The notes beneath the pieces were generated by a model. The model was not told the origin of the DNA and did no database searches. It saw only the letters and a program-made list of their open reading frames with translations. 64,000 nucleotides of DNA from Solimonas fluminis (GTDB lineage Bacteria; Pseudomonadota; Gammaproteobacteria; Nevskiales; Nevskiaceae), in contig NZ_PSNW01000012.1 of NCBI RefSeq assembly GCF_002930645.1, positions 1 through 64,000 of the forward strand, in the 5' to 3' direction. Position numbers and translations under genes: made by a program. Of this stretch, positions 16,534 to 25,433 are shown one piece after another (the stretch's first letter is position 1; each line of letters opens with the position of its first letter).

Positions 16534-17400
16534 ATGATCAAGGGCAGCATCGTCGAGCTGGTCACTCCCGCCGATTCCAACGGCGCCATCAAGTTCGAAA
16601 GCCTGGAAGCCCTGGTGGACTGGCATGTGGTGGAGGGCAGCGCCGCACTGCTGGTGGGCGACACGCTCGATGCCGCGCTGGACCTGGATGCCGAGGAGCG
16701 CCTGGAGCTCTGGCGCCGCGTGGTCTGGCAGGCCGAGGGGCGCATCGCCGTCATCGCCGGCCTGAGTGCCGACCAACTCGAAACCTCGCTGGAGTTCGCA
16801 CGGGCCGCCGACGAGGCGGGGGTCGATGCCGTGCTGCTCACGCTGCCGGCTACGCCCTTTCCCTCCAAGGACAAGCTGCTGCGTTACGTGGAAGCCGTCG
16901 CCAAGGCCGTGAAGCAGCCCCTGCTGCTGCGCTCCCGCGCGGAGCGGATCGCGCCGTCCACCGTCGATGCGCTCGCGCGGATCGAAGGGGTCAGCGGCTT
17001 CGTGGACGGCGCCTCGGACATCACCCGGGCGCGCGAGCTGCTGGCGCTGCACCTGCCGGTGGGCTTCGCGCTGTATGCCGGCAATGACCTTGCCGCCATG
17101 CCCTTCGTGCTGGAAGGCTTTGCCGGCGGCGTCTCCACCACCGCCAACCTGGTGCCGCGCATGGTCCGCAAGCTGCACGATGCGGCGCTGTCGGGGGACC
17201 GCGCAGAGGCGGAGGCCCTGCAGAAGCCCCTGCAGTCGCTGCTGCAGGCACAGCCGGAAGACAACCTGCCGCGCGCCGTGCAATGGGCGCTGATCGAGAT
17301 GGGCCGCGTGGCGGAGAGCACGCCGCCGCTCGCGCTGTCACAAGCCAAGGACTACGCCAGCCTGCGCCGCGCCCTGCGGTCGGCCGGCTGCGCGATCTGA
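16534..17400 (+). CDS. DapA-superfamily protein lacking the catalytic residues
   Basis: 288 residues with the fold and length of 4-hydroxy-tetrahydrodipicolinate synthase, but the active site is missing. The TTGE loop is GDTLD (42-46), the tyrosine block PYYNRP is TPFPS (107-111), and the Schiff-base lysine motif GIKEATGD reads GFVDGASD (155-162) with Val157 where Lys belongs. The rest of the barrel is well preserved, and C-terminal blocks such as FAGGVSTTANLVPRMVRKL are clear. It therefore probably does not condense pyruvate and may be a regulatory or structural paralogue. No lysine-pathway neighbours. Confidence 0.8.
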   Translation: MIKGSIVELVTPADSNGAIKFESLEALVDWHVVEGSAALLVGDTLDAALDLDAEERLELWRRVVWQAEGRIAVIAGLSADQLETSLEFARAADEAGVDAVLLTLPATPFPSKDKLLRYVEAVAKAVKQPLLLRSRAERIAPSTVDALARIEGVSGFVDGASDITRARELLALHLPVGFALYAGNDLAAMPFVLEGFAGGVSTTANLVPRMVRKLHDAALSGDRAEAEALQKPLQSLLQAQPEDNLPRAVQWALIEMGRVAESTPPLALSQAKDYASLRRALRSAGCAI

Positions 17401-17480
17401 GGAGGGCAATTCCGCATCCGGCAGCGGCGCCGTTTTCCTGCCGCCCGCCACCGGGCACCGCCCTCAGAGCGGCGGGGACA

Positions 17481-18041
17481 TCAGCCAGCCGCTGAGCCTG
17501 ACCCCGGCAGCATCCGACGCAGCGTGTTGTCGCGGAGCAGGTAGTGATGCGCCAGCGCCGCCGCCGCATGCAGGCCGATCAGCCAGTAGCCCACCTGGCC
17601 CACGGTCTCGTGAATCTCCTTCACGGTCTTGCCCAGCTCCTTGTTCTCTCCCAGCAGTGGCGGCAGCTCCAGGCCGAAGAACGGCACCGGCTTGCCGGCC
17701 GCGCTCAGCGCCAGCCAGCCGCCCAGCGGCATGCCGATCATCAACGCGTACAGCGCCAGGTGCATCAGGCCGCCCAGGCGCTGCTGCCAGCGCGGCGGCG
17801 GCGGCACGATTGCCGGTGTCGGCGCCCCCACGCGAAGCAGCAGGCGCAGCCACACCAGCCCGAACACCGCCAAACCCAGGCTGAAGTGCCAAGCCTTGAG
17901 CGCCTCGCGCGGCTCGCTGCCCTTCTCGTAGATCTCGCGCAGCTCGATGCAGGCATAGGTCGCCGCGATCAGCAGCAGCATCAGCCAGTGCAGGGCCACC
18001 GGCAGGTAGCCATAACGCAGGGAGGTGTTCCGCCAGCTCAT
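17481..18041 (-). CDS. Cytochrome b561 (CybB-type)
   Basis: 186 residues with four predicted membrane helices and conserved histidines (VALHW near residue 18, KAWHFSLG, GGLMHLALY, IGLHAAAALAHHYLL) that bind two b hemes. This family moves electrons from quinols within the inner membrane. ATG at 18041 with GGAG about 12 bp upstream; the longer frame begins in intergenic sequence. Confidence 0.88.
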   Translation of the reverse strand: MSWRNTSLRYGYLPVALHWLMLLLIAATYACIELREIYEKGSEPREALKAWHFSLGLAVFGLVWLRLLLRVGAPTPAIVPPPPRWQQRLGGLMHLALYALMIGMPLGGWLALSAAGKPVPFFGLELPPLLGENKELGKTVKEIHETVGQVGYWLIGLHAAAALAHHYLLRDNTLRRMLPGSGSAAG

Positions 18042-18232
18042 GTGTCGTGTACTCCGTGAGGCCCGTGCAGCAGTGTAGGCGCGCGGGGATGGTGCATGTC
18101 CACCGCCGGCCCGCAGGCCGCCTTGGTGTACAGGAAACCGGCGGACCTTTTTCCGCCACCTGTCGAAATCCGCCCCGCCCGTTCGACGTATAGATGCCAA
18201 CAACGGCTTTATCCCCGAATCAGGAGCCCACC

Positions 18233-18679
18233 ATGCCCAGCACCATCCGCCTGCACCGCGTCCTCAAGGCCCCGCCGGAGCGCGTCTACCGCGCCTTCAC
18301 CGACGCCGACGCCCTCTGCAAGTGGCTGCCGCCCAACGGTTTTACCGCCCGGATCCACGAGTTCTCGGCCAAGGTCGGCGGCGGCTACCGCATGTCCTTC
18401 ACCAACTTCACCACCGGCGGCGCCCACTTCTTCCGCGCCGAATACCTCGAGCTGGTGCCCAACGAGCGCATCGTCCACACCGACCAGTTCGAAGACCCCA
18501 ACCTGCCGGGCAAGATGACCGTGACCATCATTCTCAAGAAGGTGTCCTGCGGCACGGAGATCAGCATCGTGCAGGCAGGCGTCCCGGACGTGATCCCGGA
18601 AGAAGGCTGCTACCTCGGCTGGCAGGAGTCGCTGGCCCAGCTCGCGCAGCTCGCCGACCCGGAAATCCCCGACGCGTGA
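18233..18679 (+). CDS. SRPBCC / AHSA1-like domain protein
   Basis: 148 residues in the START/Bet v1 helix-grip fold: IRLHRVLKAPPERVYRAFTD at the N-terminus, the GGGYRMSFTNF strand pair, and a final helix GWQESLAQLAQL. Family members bind hydrophobic ligands or act as Hsp90-activator-like proteins; the ligand is unknown. AGGAG lies six bases before the ATG. Single-gene unit. Confidence 0.85.
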   Translation: MPSTIRLHRVLKAPPERVYRAFTDADALCKWLPPNGFTARIHEFSAKVGGGYRMSFTNFTTGGAHFFRAEYLELVPNERIVHTDQFEDPNLPGKMTVTIILKKVSCGTEISIVQAGVPDVIPEEGCYLGWQESLAQLAQLADPEIPDA

Positions 18680-19177
18680 AGCGCGGCCTGCGCAGGGAGG
18701 GCGGGCCTTGACCCGCCTTCCCTCGCGAGCGCCCCGCGGAAGCATCCCCCTCTGCTTCAAGAAAAACGGAACTCCGTTATGAGTTCCGCTCCTGCAGGCG
18801 TAGCCTATTTCCATCGAGCCTGGCCTCACGCCGGAACCACCGGCGACCGGGGCCCAGGGCGTACCGGGATCGAGTGCATCCACCCGGCACATGCCCTCCG
18901 CTCTTCCGCCTTTCCGGCAGCAGGTCAGGATTGCCGGGCTAACCCAGTAGGGCTCTGCCGACGCATCCGCGAACGAGTCCCGGGTCATGCCCTGCTGCCG
19001 GTGCTCCTTAACAACACGGTATTGCTGCCCGCCGGGCCGTCTCCACCAGGGGAGCCCGCGCAGTGCTGAAGGCTCTCGAGTCCGGCACGCTGCGCTGCGC
19101 CATTCCTCCGGACACGGCCCGGCGGAGCAGGTTTTTGTGGAACGCAAGCATGCCGGCTTCGCCCCCCCTGCTGCGCG
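18680..19177. other. Unexplained 498-bp intergenic stretch
   Basis: Open frames here look like high-GC noise. A clear minus-strand terminator (18761-18788) lies 390 bp downstream of the VOC gene stop, so the interval 18789-19177 is probably transcribed as a long 3' UTR, a small RNA or an unrecognised small gene. On the minus strand an AAGGAG is followed by an ATG near 18986, but that frame reads through the terminator. Confidence 0.4.
18761..18788 (-). terminator. Intrinsic terminator, minus strand
   Basis: Read on the minus strand: CGGAACTC, loop ATAACG, GAGTTCCG, then TTTTTC. The stem is a perfect eight base pairs with a good T-run. It ends a leftward transcript coming from the VOC gene or from the unannotated stretch before it. 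Confidence 0.7.
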
Positions 19178-19558
19178 CTAGTCGCGCCAGGCCGACGCTC
19201 CCGCATCGAAGCCCGCGCGGAATGGCCGGCCCACGCAGAAGCGATGCCCGCTGGGCGCCTGCATCACCACCCATTTCTCGCGCTCCGCGAACACTGTGGC
19301 GCCGGCCCGCTGCAGGCGGGCCACTTCTTTCACGATGTCGTCGGTCTCGATATCCAGGTGCACGCGCGGCGGATGCTCCACCGCCTGGAGGATCACCTGA
19401 ACCTCGCCCGGCCGGGTCTGGAGCTGGATGAACTTCTCCGCTTTCTCTGGCCTGCCGGGCAGGGGGCAGCCCAGGGCCGCGCTCCAGAACACGGCGTGTT
19501 CCCAGAGGTCCGTCCCCTGTACGTCGATGACGATGTTCCCCAGGCGGCTCTTGTGCAT
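19178..19558 (-). CDS. VOC / glyoxalase-like domain protein
   Basis: 126 residues of the vicinal-oxygen-chelate fold: GNIVIDVQGTDLWEHAVFWSAALG, VHLDIETDDIVKEVARLQRAGA and MQAPSGHRFCVGRP. It matches the actinobacterial/proteobacterial glyoxalase-like subgroup, whose reactions are mostly unknown. Two ATGs are possible; AAGGAG touches the first (19564) but lies six bases before the second (19558), so MHKSRLGNIV is chosen. Confidence 0.83.
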   Translation of the reverse strand: MHKSRLGNIVIDVQGTDLWEHAVFWSAALGCPLPGRPEKAEKFIQLQTRPGEVQVILQAVEHPPRVHLDIETDDIVKEVARLQRAGATVFAEREKWVVMQAPSGHRFCVGRPFRAGFDAGASAWRD

Positions 19559-19671
19559 GGGCATCTCCTTGGCGCGGAATCATTCCGTTTCCGCTTCGAC
19601 AGCCGCTGCGCGCCGGGATTCCCGGAAGGGTTGGCGGCAAAGGCCGATGGTGGCCCTGCCGGCGGCGCCTC

Positions 19672-19821
19672 GGGGAAACTCTGAAGAAGCTGCCGTCCGC
19701 CCCGAAGTCCTGAGCCCGTCGAAGGATCGAAGGCCTGACGGAAACTCGTTGACCCGCAGGGCGGAAAGCCCGCCCATGCTTCGACAGGCCCAGCACGAAC
19801 GGACTTTTTCAGGGCTTCCCT
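19672..19821. repeat. Palindromic MITE-like repeat, copy A
   Basis: A stretch of about 150 bp with imperfect terminal inverted repeats: GGGGAAACTCTGAAGAAG at the left against the complement of ACTTTTTCAGGGCTTCCCT at the right. Inside are inverted copies of CCTTCGAC/GTCGAAGG-type cores. It is clearly homologous to the element at 46047-46185. Its right end overlaps the TAG stop of the gene at 19820. No transposase is encoded, as expected for a MITE or REP-type element. Confidence 0.7.
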
Positions 19822-20515
19822 AGAAGCGCCAGCGCAGGTTCACCTGCCATACCTGGCCCAGGTCTTCGCCGCTCTGGCTGTCGCGCCACTGGGCGCGCTG
19901 GATCATCATCCGGGCGTCGCCCTTCATGCCGGCCAGCGCATCCACGTCGAGCACCAGTTGCGGCGTCACCGTCAGCCTCTGCTCGCCCGTCTCGCCGGGC
20001 TTGTCGCCGCTGCTCACGCGGTCCAGCGTGCCGCCCAGCGACCAGATCCGCGCGGTGTCGCCGCTGTCGTCGGCGGAGAGCTGCCAGCGCAGCCCCTGGG
20101 CCGCGTTGGGGGCCTGGCTCCGGGGCGGCAGCAGGTTCAGGTGGAGATTGCCGGCCTCGGGCAGGTCGATATCCAGGCCCACGCCCGCGCGCAGGTTGGG
20201 CAGGCTGCGGTCAAAGCTCCAGCGCTGCCGGCGCAGGCGCTCGGCCAGTGGCGACAGGGCCGGCGCGATGCGCGGATCCGCGGTGCTGTAGCCCACGCGC
20301 CAGCCGGGCATCTCGCCGGGGCTTTCGGCCGGCTGCAGCTGGATGTCGATCGTGGCGCGGCGCGCCTTGGGTTCCGCCGCCGCGGCCGGGTGGTCGCCGG
20401 CCGCCATGGCATTGAGCGGCTGGCTGATCCACAGCAGCAGGCCGTACAGGCCGCGCCGCAGCAGGTTGACCCACCCCGTCCGCCGCCGTTCGCGGCCCGC
20501 ACCCGATCCCGACAT
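19820..20515 (-). CDS. Hypothetical exported protein
   Basis: About 231 residues. An N-terminal hydrophobic segment (LLRRGLYGLLLWISQPLNAMAAG) after a basic start looks like a signal peptide. The mature part alternates polar and nonpolar residues and ends in an aromatic (VNLRWRF), a feature of outer-membrane or beta-rich envelope proteins. I do not recognise a family. The start is uncertain; ATGs at 20578, 20536 and 20515 share the frame and 20515 best fits the signal peptide. It follows the TonB-dependent receptor and may share its transcript. The stop codon lies in repeat copy A. Confidence 0.6.
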   Translation of the reverse strand: MSGSGAGRERRRTGWVNLLRRGLYGLLLWISQPLNAMAAGDHPAAAAEPKARRATIDIQLQPAESPGEMPGWRVGYSTADPRIAPALSPLAERLRRQRWSFDRSLPNLRAGVGLDIDLPEAGNLHLNLLPPRSQAPNAAQGLRWQLSADDSGDTARIWSLGGTLDRVSSGDKPGETGEQRLTVTPQLVLDVDALAGMKGDARMMIQRAQWRDSQSGEDLGQVWQVNLRWRF

Positions 20516-20659
20516 GACCCACCGCCCGGAAAACATCGATTCCGGCAGGGCTAGCGGCGCGGCCGCGCGGTGCTGCATGGAGCAAAGATACCGGCGCCGG
20601 TGGATGGCGGCCCCGGGGAAAGCAGGCCTCCCCCGCCGGGAGGCCCGCCGCACCACCCC

Positions 20660-23365
20660 TCACTCGAAGCGGTAGACGAAGTCCATGCCGATGCTGCGCG
20701 GATCGCCCCAGAGCACGGCGCGGTCGGCCTGCGGCAGGTTGTCGATGGCGGTCAGCTCGTATTCCTTGTCCAGCAGGTTCTTGCCCCAGAGCGCCACGTC
20801 CAGCGTGCCGCGCTCGCCGAAGCGGATGTTGTTGGCCATCAGGCGCAGATTGAACAGGCCGTAGCCGTCGATCGCGGTCAGGCCGCGGCGCTCTTCGGTG
20901 ATGACGAAGCCGGTGCGGTCGCCGATGTAGTTCCAGCTCGCGTAGGCCCGCAGCTCGCCCCAGGACGGCTGCGCCACGGTCCAGTCCGCGAAGACCACGC
21001 CGGAATGCCGCGGCGCGGAGATGAAGGGATAGAGGTGGGCCACGTTGTTGCCGTCGATGTCCATCACCTCCAGCACGCGCGCATCCAGGTAGGCGTACTG
21101 CAGGCCCAGCATCAGGTTCTGCGCCGGGATGAAGGCCGTCTCCAGTTCCAGGCCCGTCATGCGCGCCCGGCCGGCATTGCGCGACTTGGTGTCGGAGATC
21201 GTGCCGGAGATCAGGAAGTTGGTCTGCATGTCGGTGTAGTCGCTGTAGAACGCCGCGCCGTTGATGCGCAGCGCGCGCTCCAGCCATTCGCTCTTCAGGC
21301 CCAGCTCCCAGGACTTGACCCGCTCCGGCTTGAATCCCTCCACGAAGCCGAAGCCGTAGTTGGTGCCGTCCGACGCGGCGCCGGAAGCGGCCGAGACCTG
21401 CGGATCGCGCGTATTGAAGCCGCCGCTCTTGTAGGCCGTGGAGTAGGACAGGTAGGCGGTGGCCATGTCGGTGAGGTTGAACTGGACATTGGCGGAGGGC
21501 GACAGGTCGTCGTACTCCACGCTGGCCTCCACGCCGTTGAAGTCGTCGGAGCTGCCGGCGATCGCCGCCGGCACCGGCACCGCCACCAGGCTGGCGTCGG
21601 CCAGGCGCAGTTCCAGGTACTGGCGCTGGATGAAGTCCTTGATGGCGTAGCGCTCGTCGCGCGAGGCGCGCAGGCCCACGGTGAAGTTCAGGCGCCGATC
21701 CATCATGTCGGGCCGGAAGCTGATCTGCCCGTAGGCCGCATAGGCCTTGTTCTTGATGCCGTAGAGGTAGTCCCAGTAGGCGGAGAGCCTCGGCAGGGCG
21801 TTGTTCTGCAGCAGCGCGCGCAGCGGCGCCGGCAGCAGGCTGAAGATGAAATCCGTCTGCTGCGGATCCACCGTGGCGCTCTGGATGTGGTGCATCGGCC
21901 CGCCATCCTCGCCGCCCTCCTCCGTGAAGTAGTACAGGCCGGCGATATAGGACAGGCGCTCGTCCCAGGCGTTGCCGCTGATCTGCAACTCGTGCGACCA
22001 CTGGTCCTGGAAGGTGGTGGGAATCACCAGCGGCGTCGGCTGCCCGCCGTTGACCATGCGCGCCGCGGCGCTGTCGTAGGCATTGGTGTCGATGCGGTAT
22101 CCGGTGTCGCCCTTGCCGCCGCTGAGGTCGGGATACTGCGAGTCCTCCAGCTTGCGGTAGGCGCCGATGTACTTCAGGTCGAAGCTGTCGAACTTCTGCG
22201 TCAGCGTCAGCGTGTGCCCGCTGACCTCGGCCGTGGAAGCCTCCATGGGCGCGCCGGACGCCATGCGCTCCAGGCGGCTGCTGGAATACACCGTGTTGGC
22301 CACCGCGTAGGGCTTGAAGAACTCCGCCAGGCCGTGGTTGGTCTCGGGCTTGAGCACGCTCTGGAACATGTAGTTCACGTACTTCAGGTCGGTGAAGTCG
22401 TAGCCGTAGTCCACCGTGAGGCCGTCGCTGGCCAGCCAGCGCGCGTCGAAGCGCAGGCCCAGCGAGCGGCTGTCGCCGAAGTCCTCGCCCTCTCCGGTGT
22501 TCTCCACGAAGCCGTCGCTCTGGCGCGCCAGCAGCGCCAGCTTCACCGCGAAGTCGTCGGACAGCGGCAGGTTGAAGGAGCTCTTGCCCACCAGCAGGTT
22601 GCGGTCGCCGATGGTCAGCTTGTGGTTCATGCTGAAGGCGGACGGATCGGGCCGCCTGGTGATGACGTTGACGGCGCCGCCGGTGGAGTTGCGCCCGTAG
22701 AGCACGCCCTGCGGGCCGCGCAGCACTTCCATGCGCTCGATGTCCGCCAGGTCCAGCGCCAGGCCCACGGAGCGCGCCAGGTAGACGCCGTCCAGGTAGA
22801 TGCCCACGGCGGGGTCCTGCGTGACCTGCGAGTCGGTGATGCCCACGCCGCGGATGGTGATGCGCAGCGTGGTGTTGGACAGCGGATGCGGCTCGATCAC
22901 CATGCTCGGCACGTTGGAGCCCAGGTCCTCCAGGCTGCCGATGCCGCGCAGCTCCAGCTTCTCGGCGCCGAAGGCCTCGATCGAGATCGGCGTGTCCTGC
23001 AGCGAGGCTTCCTTGCGCTGCGCCGTGACCACGATCTCCTCCAGCTGCATCCCGCCGCCGCGCTTGCGCGGCGCTTCGGGCGGCGGCGCCTCGGGGCGCA
23101 GCGGCTCCACCGCGATGGTCGGCAGCGGCGCTTCCGGCTCCACGATGACCTGCGGTGCGGCATCGGCGGGGCTTGCCGGAGCCTCGGCCTGGGGCGGCGT
23201 CTCTGCCGGCGCGGCAGGCTCGGCGCTGGCGGGCGCCGCGGCCGGCGCGGGCTCGTCGAGCTGCTCCAGCGCCTCCCACAGGTCGTCGTTGTTGTCCTGG
23301 GCCGCTGCGGAACCAAGAAACCCCGCCAGCAACCCGACCGCGAGTGCCCGCCTGCGACTTGCCAT
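20660..23365 (-). CDS. TonB-dependent outer-membrane receptor
   Basis: 901 residues. A short signal peptide (ALAVGLLAGFLGSAAAQ) is followed by an unusual Pro/Ala/Glu-rich linker of about 80 residues, then the TonB box region (EEIVVTAQRKEASLQDTPIS), plug domain (GIYLDGVYLARSVG, MEVLRGPQGVLYGRNSTGGAVNV) and 22-strand barrel ending VYRFE, with the terminal aromatic two residues from the end. These receptors import siderophores, cobalamin, sugars or hydrophobic compounds using TonB energy. The ATG at 23365 has GAGGGGA upstream. Substrate unknown; no siderophore genes are nearby. Confidence 0.93.
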   Translation of the reverse strand: MASRRRALAVGLLAGFLGSAAAQDNNDDLWEALEQLDEPAPAAAPASAEPAAPAETPPQAEAPASPADAAPQVIVEPEAPLPTIAVEPLRPEAPPPEAPRKRGGGMQLEEIVVTAQRKEASLQDTPISIEAFGAEKLELRGIGSLEDLGSNVPSMVIEPHPLSNTTLRITIRGVGITDSQVTQDPAVGIYLDGVYLARSVGLALDLADIERMEVLRGPQGVLYGRNSTGGAVNVITRRPDPSAFSMNHKLTIGDRNLLVGKSSFNLPLSDDFAVKLALLARQSDGFVENTGEGEDFGDSRSLGLRFDARWLASDGLTVDYGYDFTDLKYVNYMFQSVLKPETNHGLAEFFKPYAVANTVYSSSRLERMASGAPMEASTAEVSGHTLTLTQKFDSFDLKYIGAYRKLEDSQYPDLSGGKGDTGYRIDTNAYDSAAARMVNGGQPTPLVIPTTFQDQWSHELQISGNAWDERLSYIAGLYYFTEEGGEDGGPMHHIQSATVDPQQTDFIFSLLPAPLRALLQNNALPRLSAYWDYLYGIKNKAYAAYGQISFRPDMMDRRLNFTVGLRASRDERYAIKDFIQRQYLELRLADASLVAVPVPAAIAGSSDDFNGVEASVEYDDLSPSANVQFNLTDMATAYLSYSTAYKSGGFNTRDPQVSAASGAASDGTNYGFGFVEGFKPERVKSWELGLKSEWLERALRINGAAFYSDYTDMQTNFLISGTISDTKSRNAGRARMTGLELETAFIPAQNLMLGLQYAYLDARVLEVMDIDGNNVAHLYPFISAPRHSGVVFADWTVAQPSWGELRAYASWNYIGDRTGFVITEERRGLTAIDGYGLFNLRLMANNIRFGERGTLDVALWGKNLLDKEYELTAIDNLPQADRAVLWGDPRSIGMDFVYRFE

Positions 23366-23644
23366 GCTTTCCCCTCTGTTCTCCATGCACCGGTCCCGGC
23401 GTGTTCGCCGGGGATGAAGCCGACGCCGCCGGCCGGCCTCTGTCGGGCCATGCTCCGCGGTGTGGCAGCTGGGGACTCTGGTGTCCCCCGGGCTCCGCGC
23501 GCATCCTCCGGGGGGCAGGACTTGGCGGGCTCTTCAGCCGAGCCTAAAGGGTTGGCCCCCTGCCCATGCTCGTCCGAACAGACGACCGCCCGGCAGGCTT
23601 TTGTCTGCAGCGGCAATGGGTCTGGCCTGGCCCGGCGCAGCACC

Positions 23645-23806
23645 TCAGCTGGCCCACGGCCAGACCCGCTTCGCCAGTTCCAGCAGGGCCACGAGGGCGG
23701 ACAGGATCCGTTCGCCCGATGCCTTGCGCGGCGCTTCGCCAGCCTGCGGGTGAATGATCGTCAGGCTGCCGATGTGGATGTGTACTGTTGGGGGTTGCTT
23801 CTGCAT
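23645..23806 (-). CDS. Small hypothetical protein, 53 aa
   Basis: A 53-residue frame, MQKQPPTVHIHIGSLTIIHP, ending with an aliphatic helix (LSALVALLELAKRVW). A GGAG motif stands six bases before the ATG, and the sequence looks more protein-like than the surrounding frames. No family recognised. It lies between the receptor and DUF2182 genes on the same strand. Confidence 0.45.
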   Translation of the reverse strand: MQKQPPTVHIHIGSLTIIHPQAGEAPRKASGERILSALVALLELAKRVWPWAS

Positions 23807-23987
23807 GCGGGCTCCGTGGATCGGGGATACCCGCACAGGCTAGCGCCGCGATCCGGCGACCAAGCCCCGAATGCTGCCGGAAAACGTCAGCATTCACGCC
23901 TCGGGGTGACGCCGCCGTGTGGCAGGCAGTCCCAGCCGGAAGAGCCGGCTGCTCCTTACCCGCGCCGCGTAGCGGAGCCCTCGACGC

Positions 23988-24782
23988 TCAGCCGGCGCCC
24001 AGCAGCAGCCAGGCCCCGCCCAGGAGCAGCAGCACGCCGCTGTAGCGGCTGCCCCGCGCGCCCAGCGGCGCCAGCTTCTCCGCCAGCACGTAGAGCGTGA
24101 TGCCGCCGATCCACAGCAGGCTCATCACGCCGCCGGCAAACAGCAGCAGCATCAGCGCCCAGCAGCAGCCCACGCAGTAGAGGCCGTGATGGGCGCCCAG
24201 GCGCAGCGCGCCGCCCAGGCCGGGGCGCCAGTGGCGGGTCAGGAACTCGGCCGGCGAGCGGCAACTGTCGAGGCAGGTCTGTTTCAGCGGCGTGAGCTGG
24301 TAGAGCGCCGCCACGAACAGCAGCGCCGCGCTGAACGGCGCATGCGCGCTATCCATCATCGGCGACAGCAGCGCGGCCCGCGCCAGCAGGCCCTGCAGCA
24401 GGGTGGCCAGCAGGCTGAAGGCCGCCCAGGCCAGCAGGTAGCCCCCCATGAAGGCATAGGCGCGTGCCAGCGGCGCGCCGGCCGGATCGCTGCCGCGCAG
24501 GATGCGGACATACAGCAGGATCGTGGGCGCGGCGCTCGGCAGCATCATGCCGATCATCATCACCACCCACATGCCGAAGATCAGCAGGGCATACCGCAGG
24601 TCCCATTCCGCGGTCATCATCCAGGCGGACAAGCCGTCCATGGCGCCATACATGTCGCGGGACGCCAGGGCCAGGTAGAGCCAGCAGAGCGCCGAGGCGC
24701 CGGCCAGCCCGGCAAGCACGATGACGCGGTCACGCTTCAGCAGGACTTCGAGCGGGGAGTCGACCGCCGGGCTGGCCTGCAT
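23988..24782 (-). CDS. DUF2182 integral membrane protein
   Basis: 264 residues with about six to seven membrane helices. Signature blocks of DUF2182 are present: MMTAEWDLRYALLIFGMWVVMM, MMLPSAAPTILLY, the cysteine stretch LKQTCLDSC and GAHHGLYCVGCCWALM. The family is described as metal-binding membrane proteins of unknown role. It lies about 15 bp downstream of the DUF1326 gene, its usual partner, so the pair is an operon. GTG at 24785 is an alternative start. Confidence 0.88.
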   Translation of the reverse strand: MQASPAVDSPLEVLLKRDRVIVLAGLAGASALCWLYLALASRDMYGAMDGLSAWMMTAEWDLRYALLIFGMWVVMMIGMMLPSAAPTILLYVRILRGSDPAGAPLARAYAFMGGYLLAWAAFSLLATLLQGLLARAALLSPMMDSAHAPFSAALLFVAALYQLTPLKQTCLDSCRSPAEFLTRHWRPGLGGALRLGAHHGLYCVGCCWALMLLLFAGGVMSLLWIGGITLYVLAEKLAPLGARGSRYSGVLLLLGGAWLLLGAG

Positions 24783-24797
24783 CACGCGGCGCGCCGG

Positions 24798-25433
24798 TCA
24801 GCGCACCAGTCCGTTCGTGCTCCAATGGACCTTGGCGATGTGCGCATGCGTGCCGTTGAACTCCAGCCGGATCTCTCCCTGGGTCCTGGCCGTGCCCGAG
24901 AGGAACTCCGCCTCGCTGTACTCGAAGCCGGTGGGCAGGCTCACGGTGGCCCGGTGCGGCGCACCGGTGATGGGATTGCGGATCGGCTCGGCATGCGCGT
25001 CGATCAGTCCCTGGATGCTGACCTGCGCCGTGCCGGCCTTCTGGTCGATCTTCAGGTCGATGGGCCTGTACTGCGTGGGCAGGGCGCTGCTCAACGTGGT
25101 GCTGAAGACCTGGGTGATCAGCGATCCGGGCTCGGTCTCCTTGCCATGCGCGATGGCCTCCAGCGCCGCACGCTGCCGGCCGTCGGCACGCTCGTCGATG
25201 ATCGGCATCGCCCGGCCGTTGCCCAGGTGGATCGGCCCGGGCCACTCGTAGAAGCCGCCCCAGCGCAGGCCATCCAGCGACACGTCGCCGAAGTGGCCCT
25301 TGTCGATCTGGATGAAGACGAAGGCGCGGCAGTGGCCGTGCGAAGGCAGCGCGTTGAACTGGCAGGGACATCCGAGATTGCAGTTGCAATTGGATATCTG
25401 CATCCCCTGCATACGCCAATCGATGAAGGCCAT
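24798..25433 (-). CDS. DUF1326 domain protein
   Basis: 211 residues with the conserved N-terminal cysteine motif NCNCNLGCPCQFNALPSHGHC, a likely metal or heme site, and the family core GHFGDVSLDGLRWGGFYEWPGPIHLGNG. No signal peptide. GGGGAG precedes the ATG by about seven bases. DUF1326 and DUF2182 genes are often neighbours, as here, suggesting a joint function of unknown nature at the inner membrane. Confidence 0.87.
   Translation of the reverse strand: MAFIDWRMQGMQISNCNCNLGCPCQFNALPSHGHCRAFVFIQIDKGHFGDVSLDGLRWGGFYEWPGPIHLGNGRAMPIIDERADGRQRAALEAIAHGKETEPGSLITQVFSTTLSSALPTQYRPIDLKIDQKAGTAQVSIQGLIDAHAEPIRNPITGAPHRATVSLPTGFEYSEAEFLSGTARTQGEIRLEFNGTHAHIAKVHWSTNGLVR

Noticed and set aside
18209-19147. 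312-codon minus-strand frame across the SRPBCC gene and the following gap
   Set aside because: It reads through an intrinsic terminator and is antisense to the SRPBCC gene; only the intergenic part might be of interest.
20570-24100. 1176-codon plus-strand open frame
   Set aside because: It is antisense to the TonB-dependent receptor and DUF2182 genes, has the His/Arg/Gln-rich composition typical of GC-rich shadow frames, and shows no domain.
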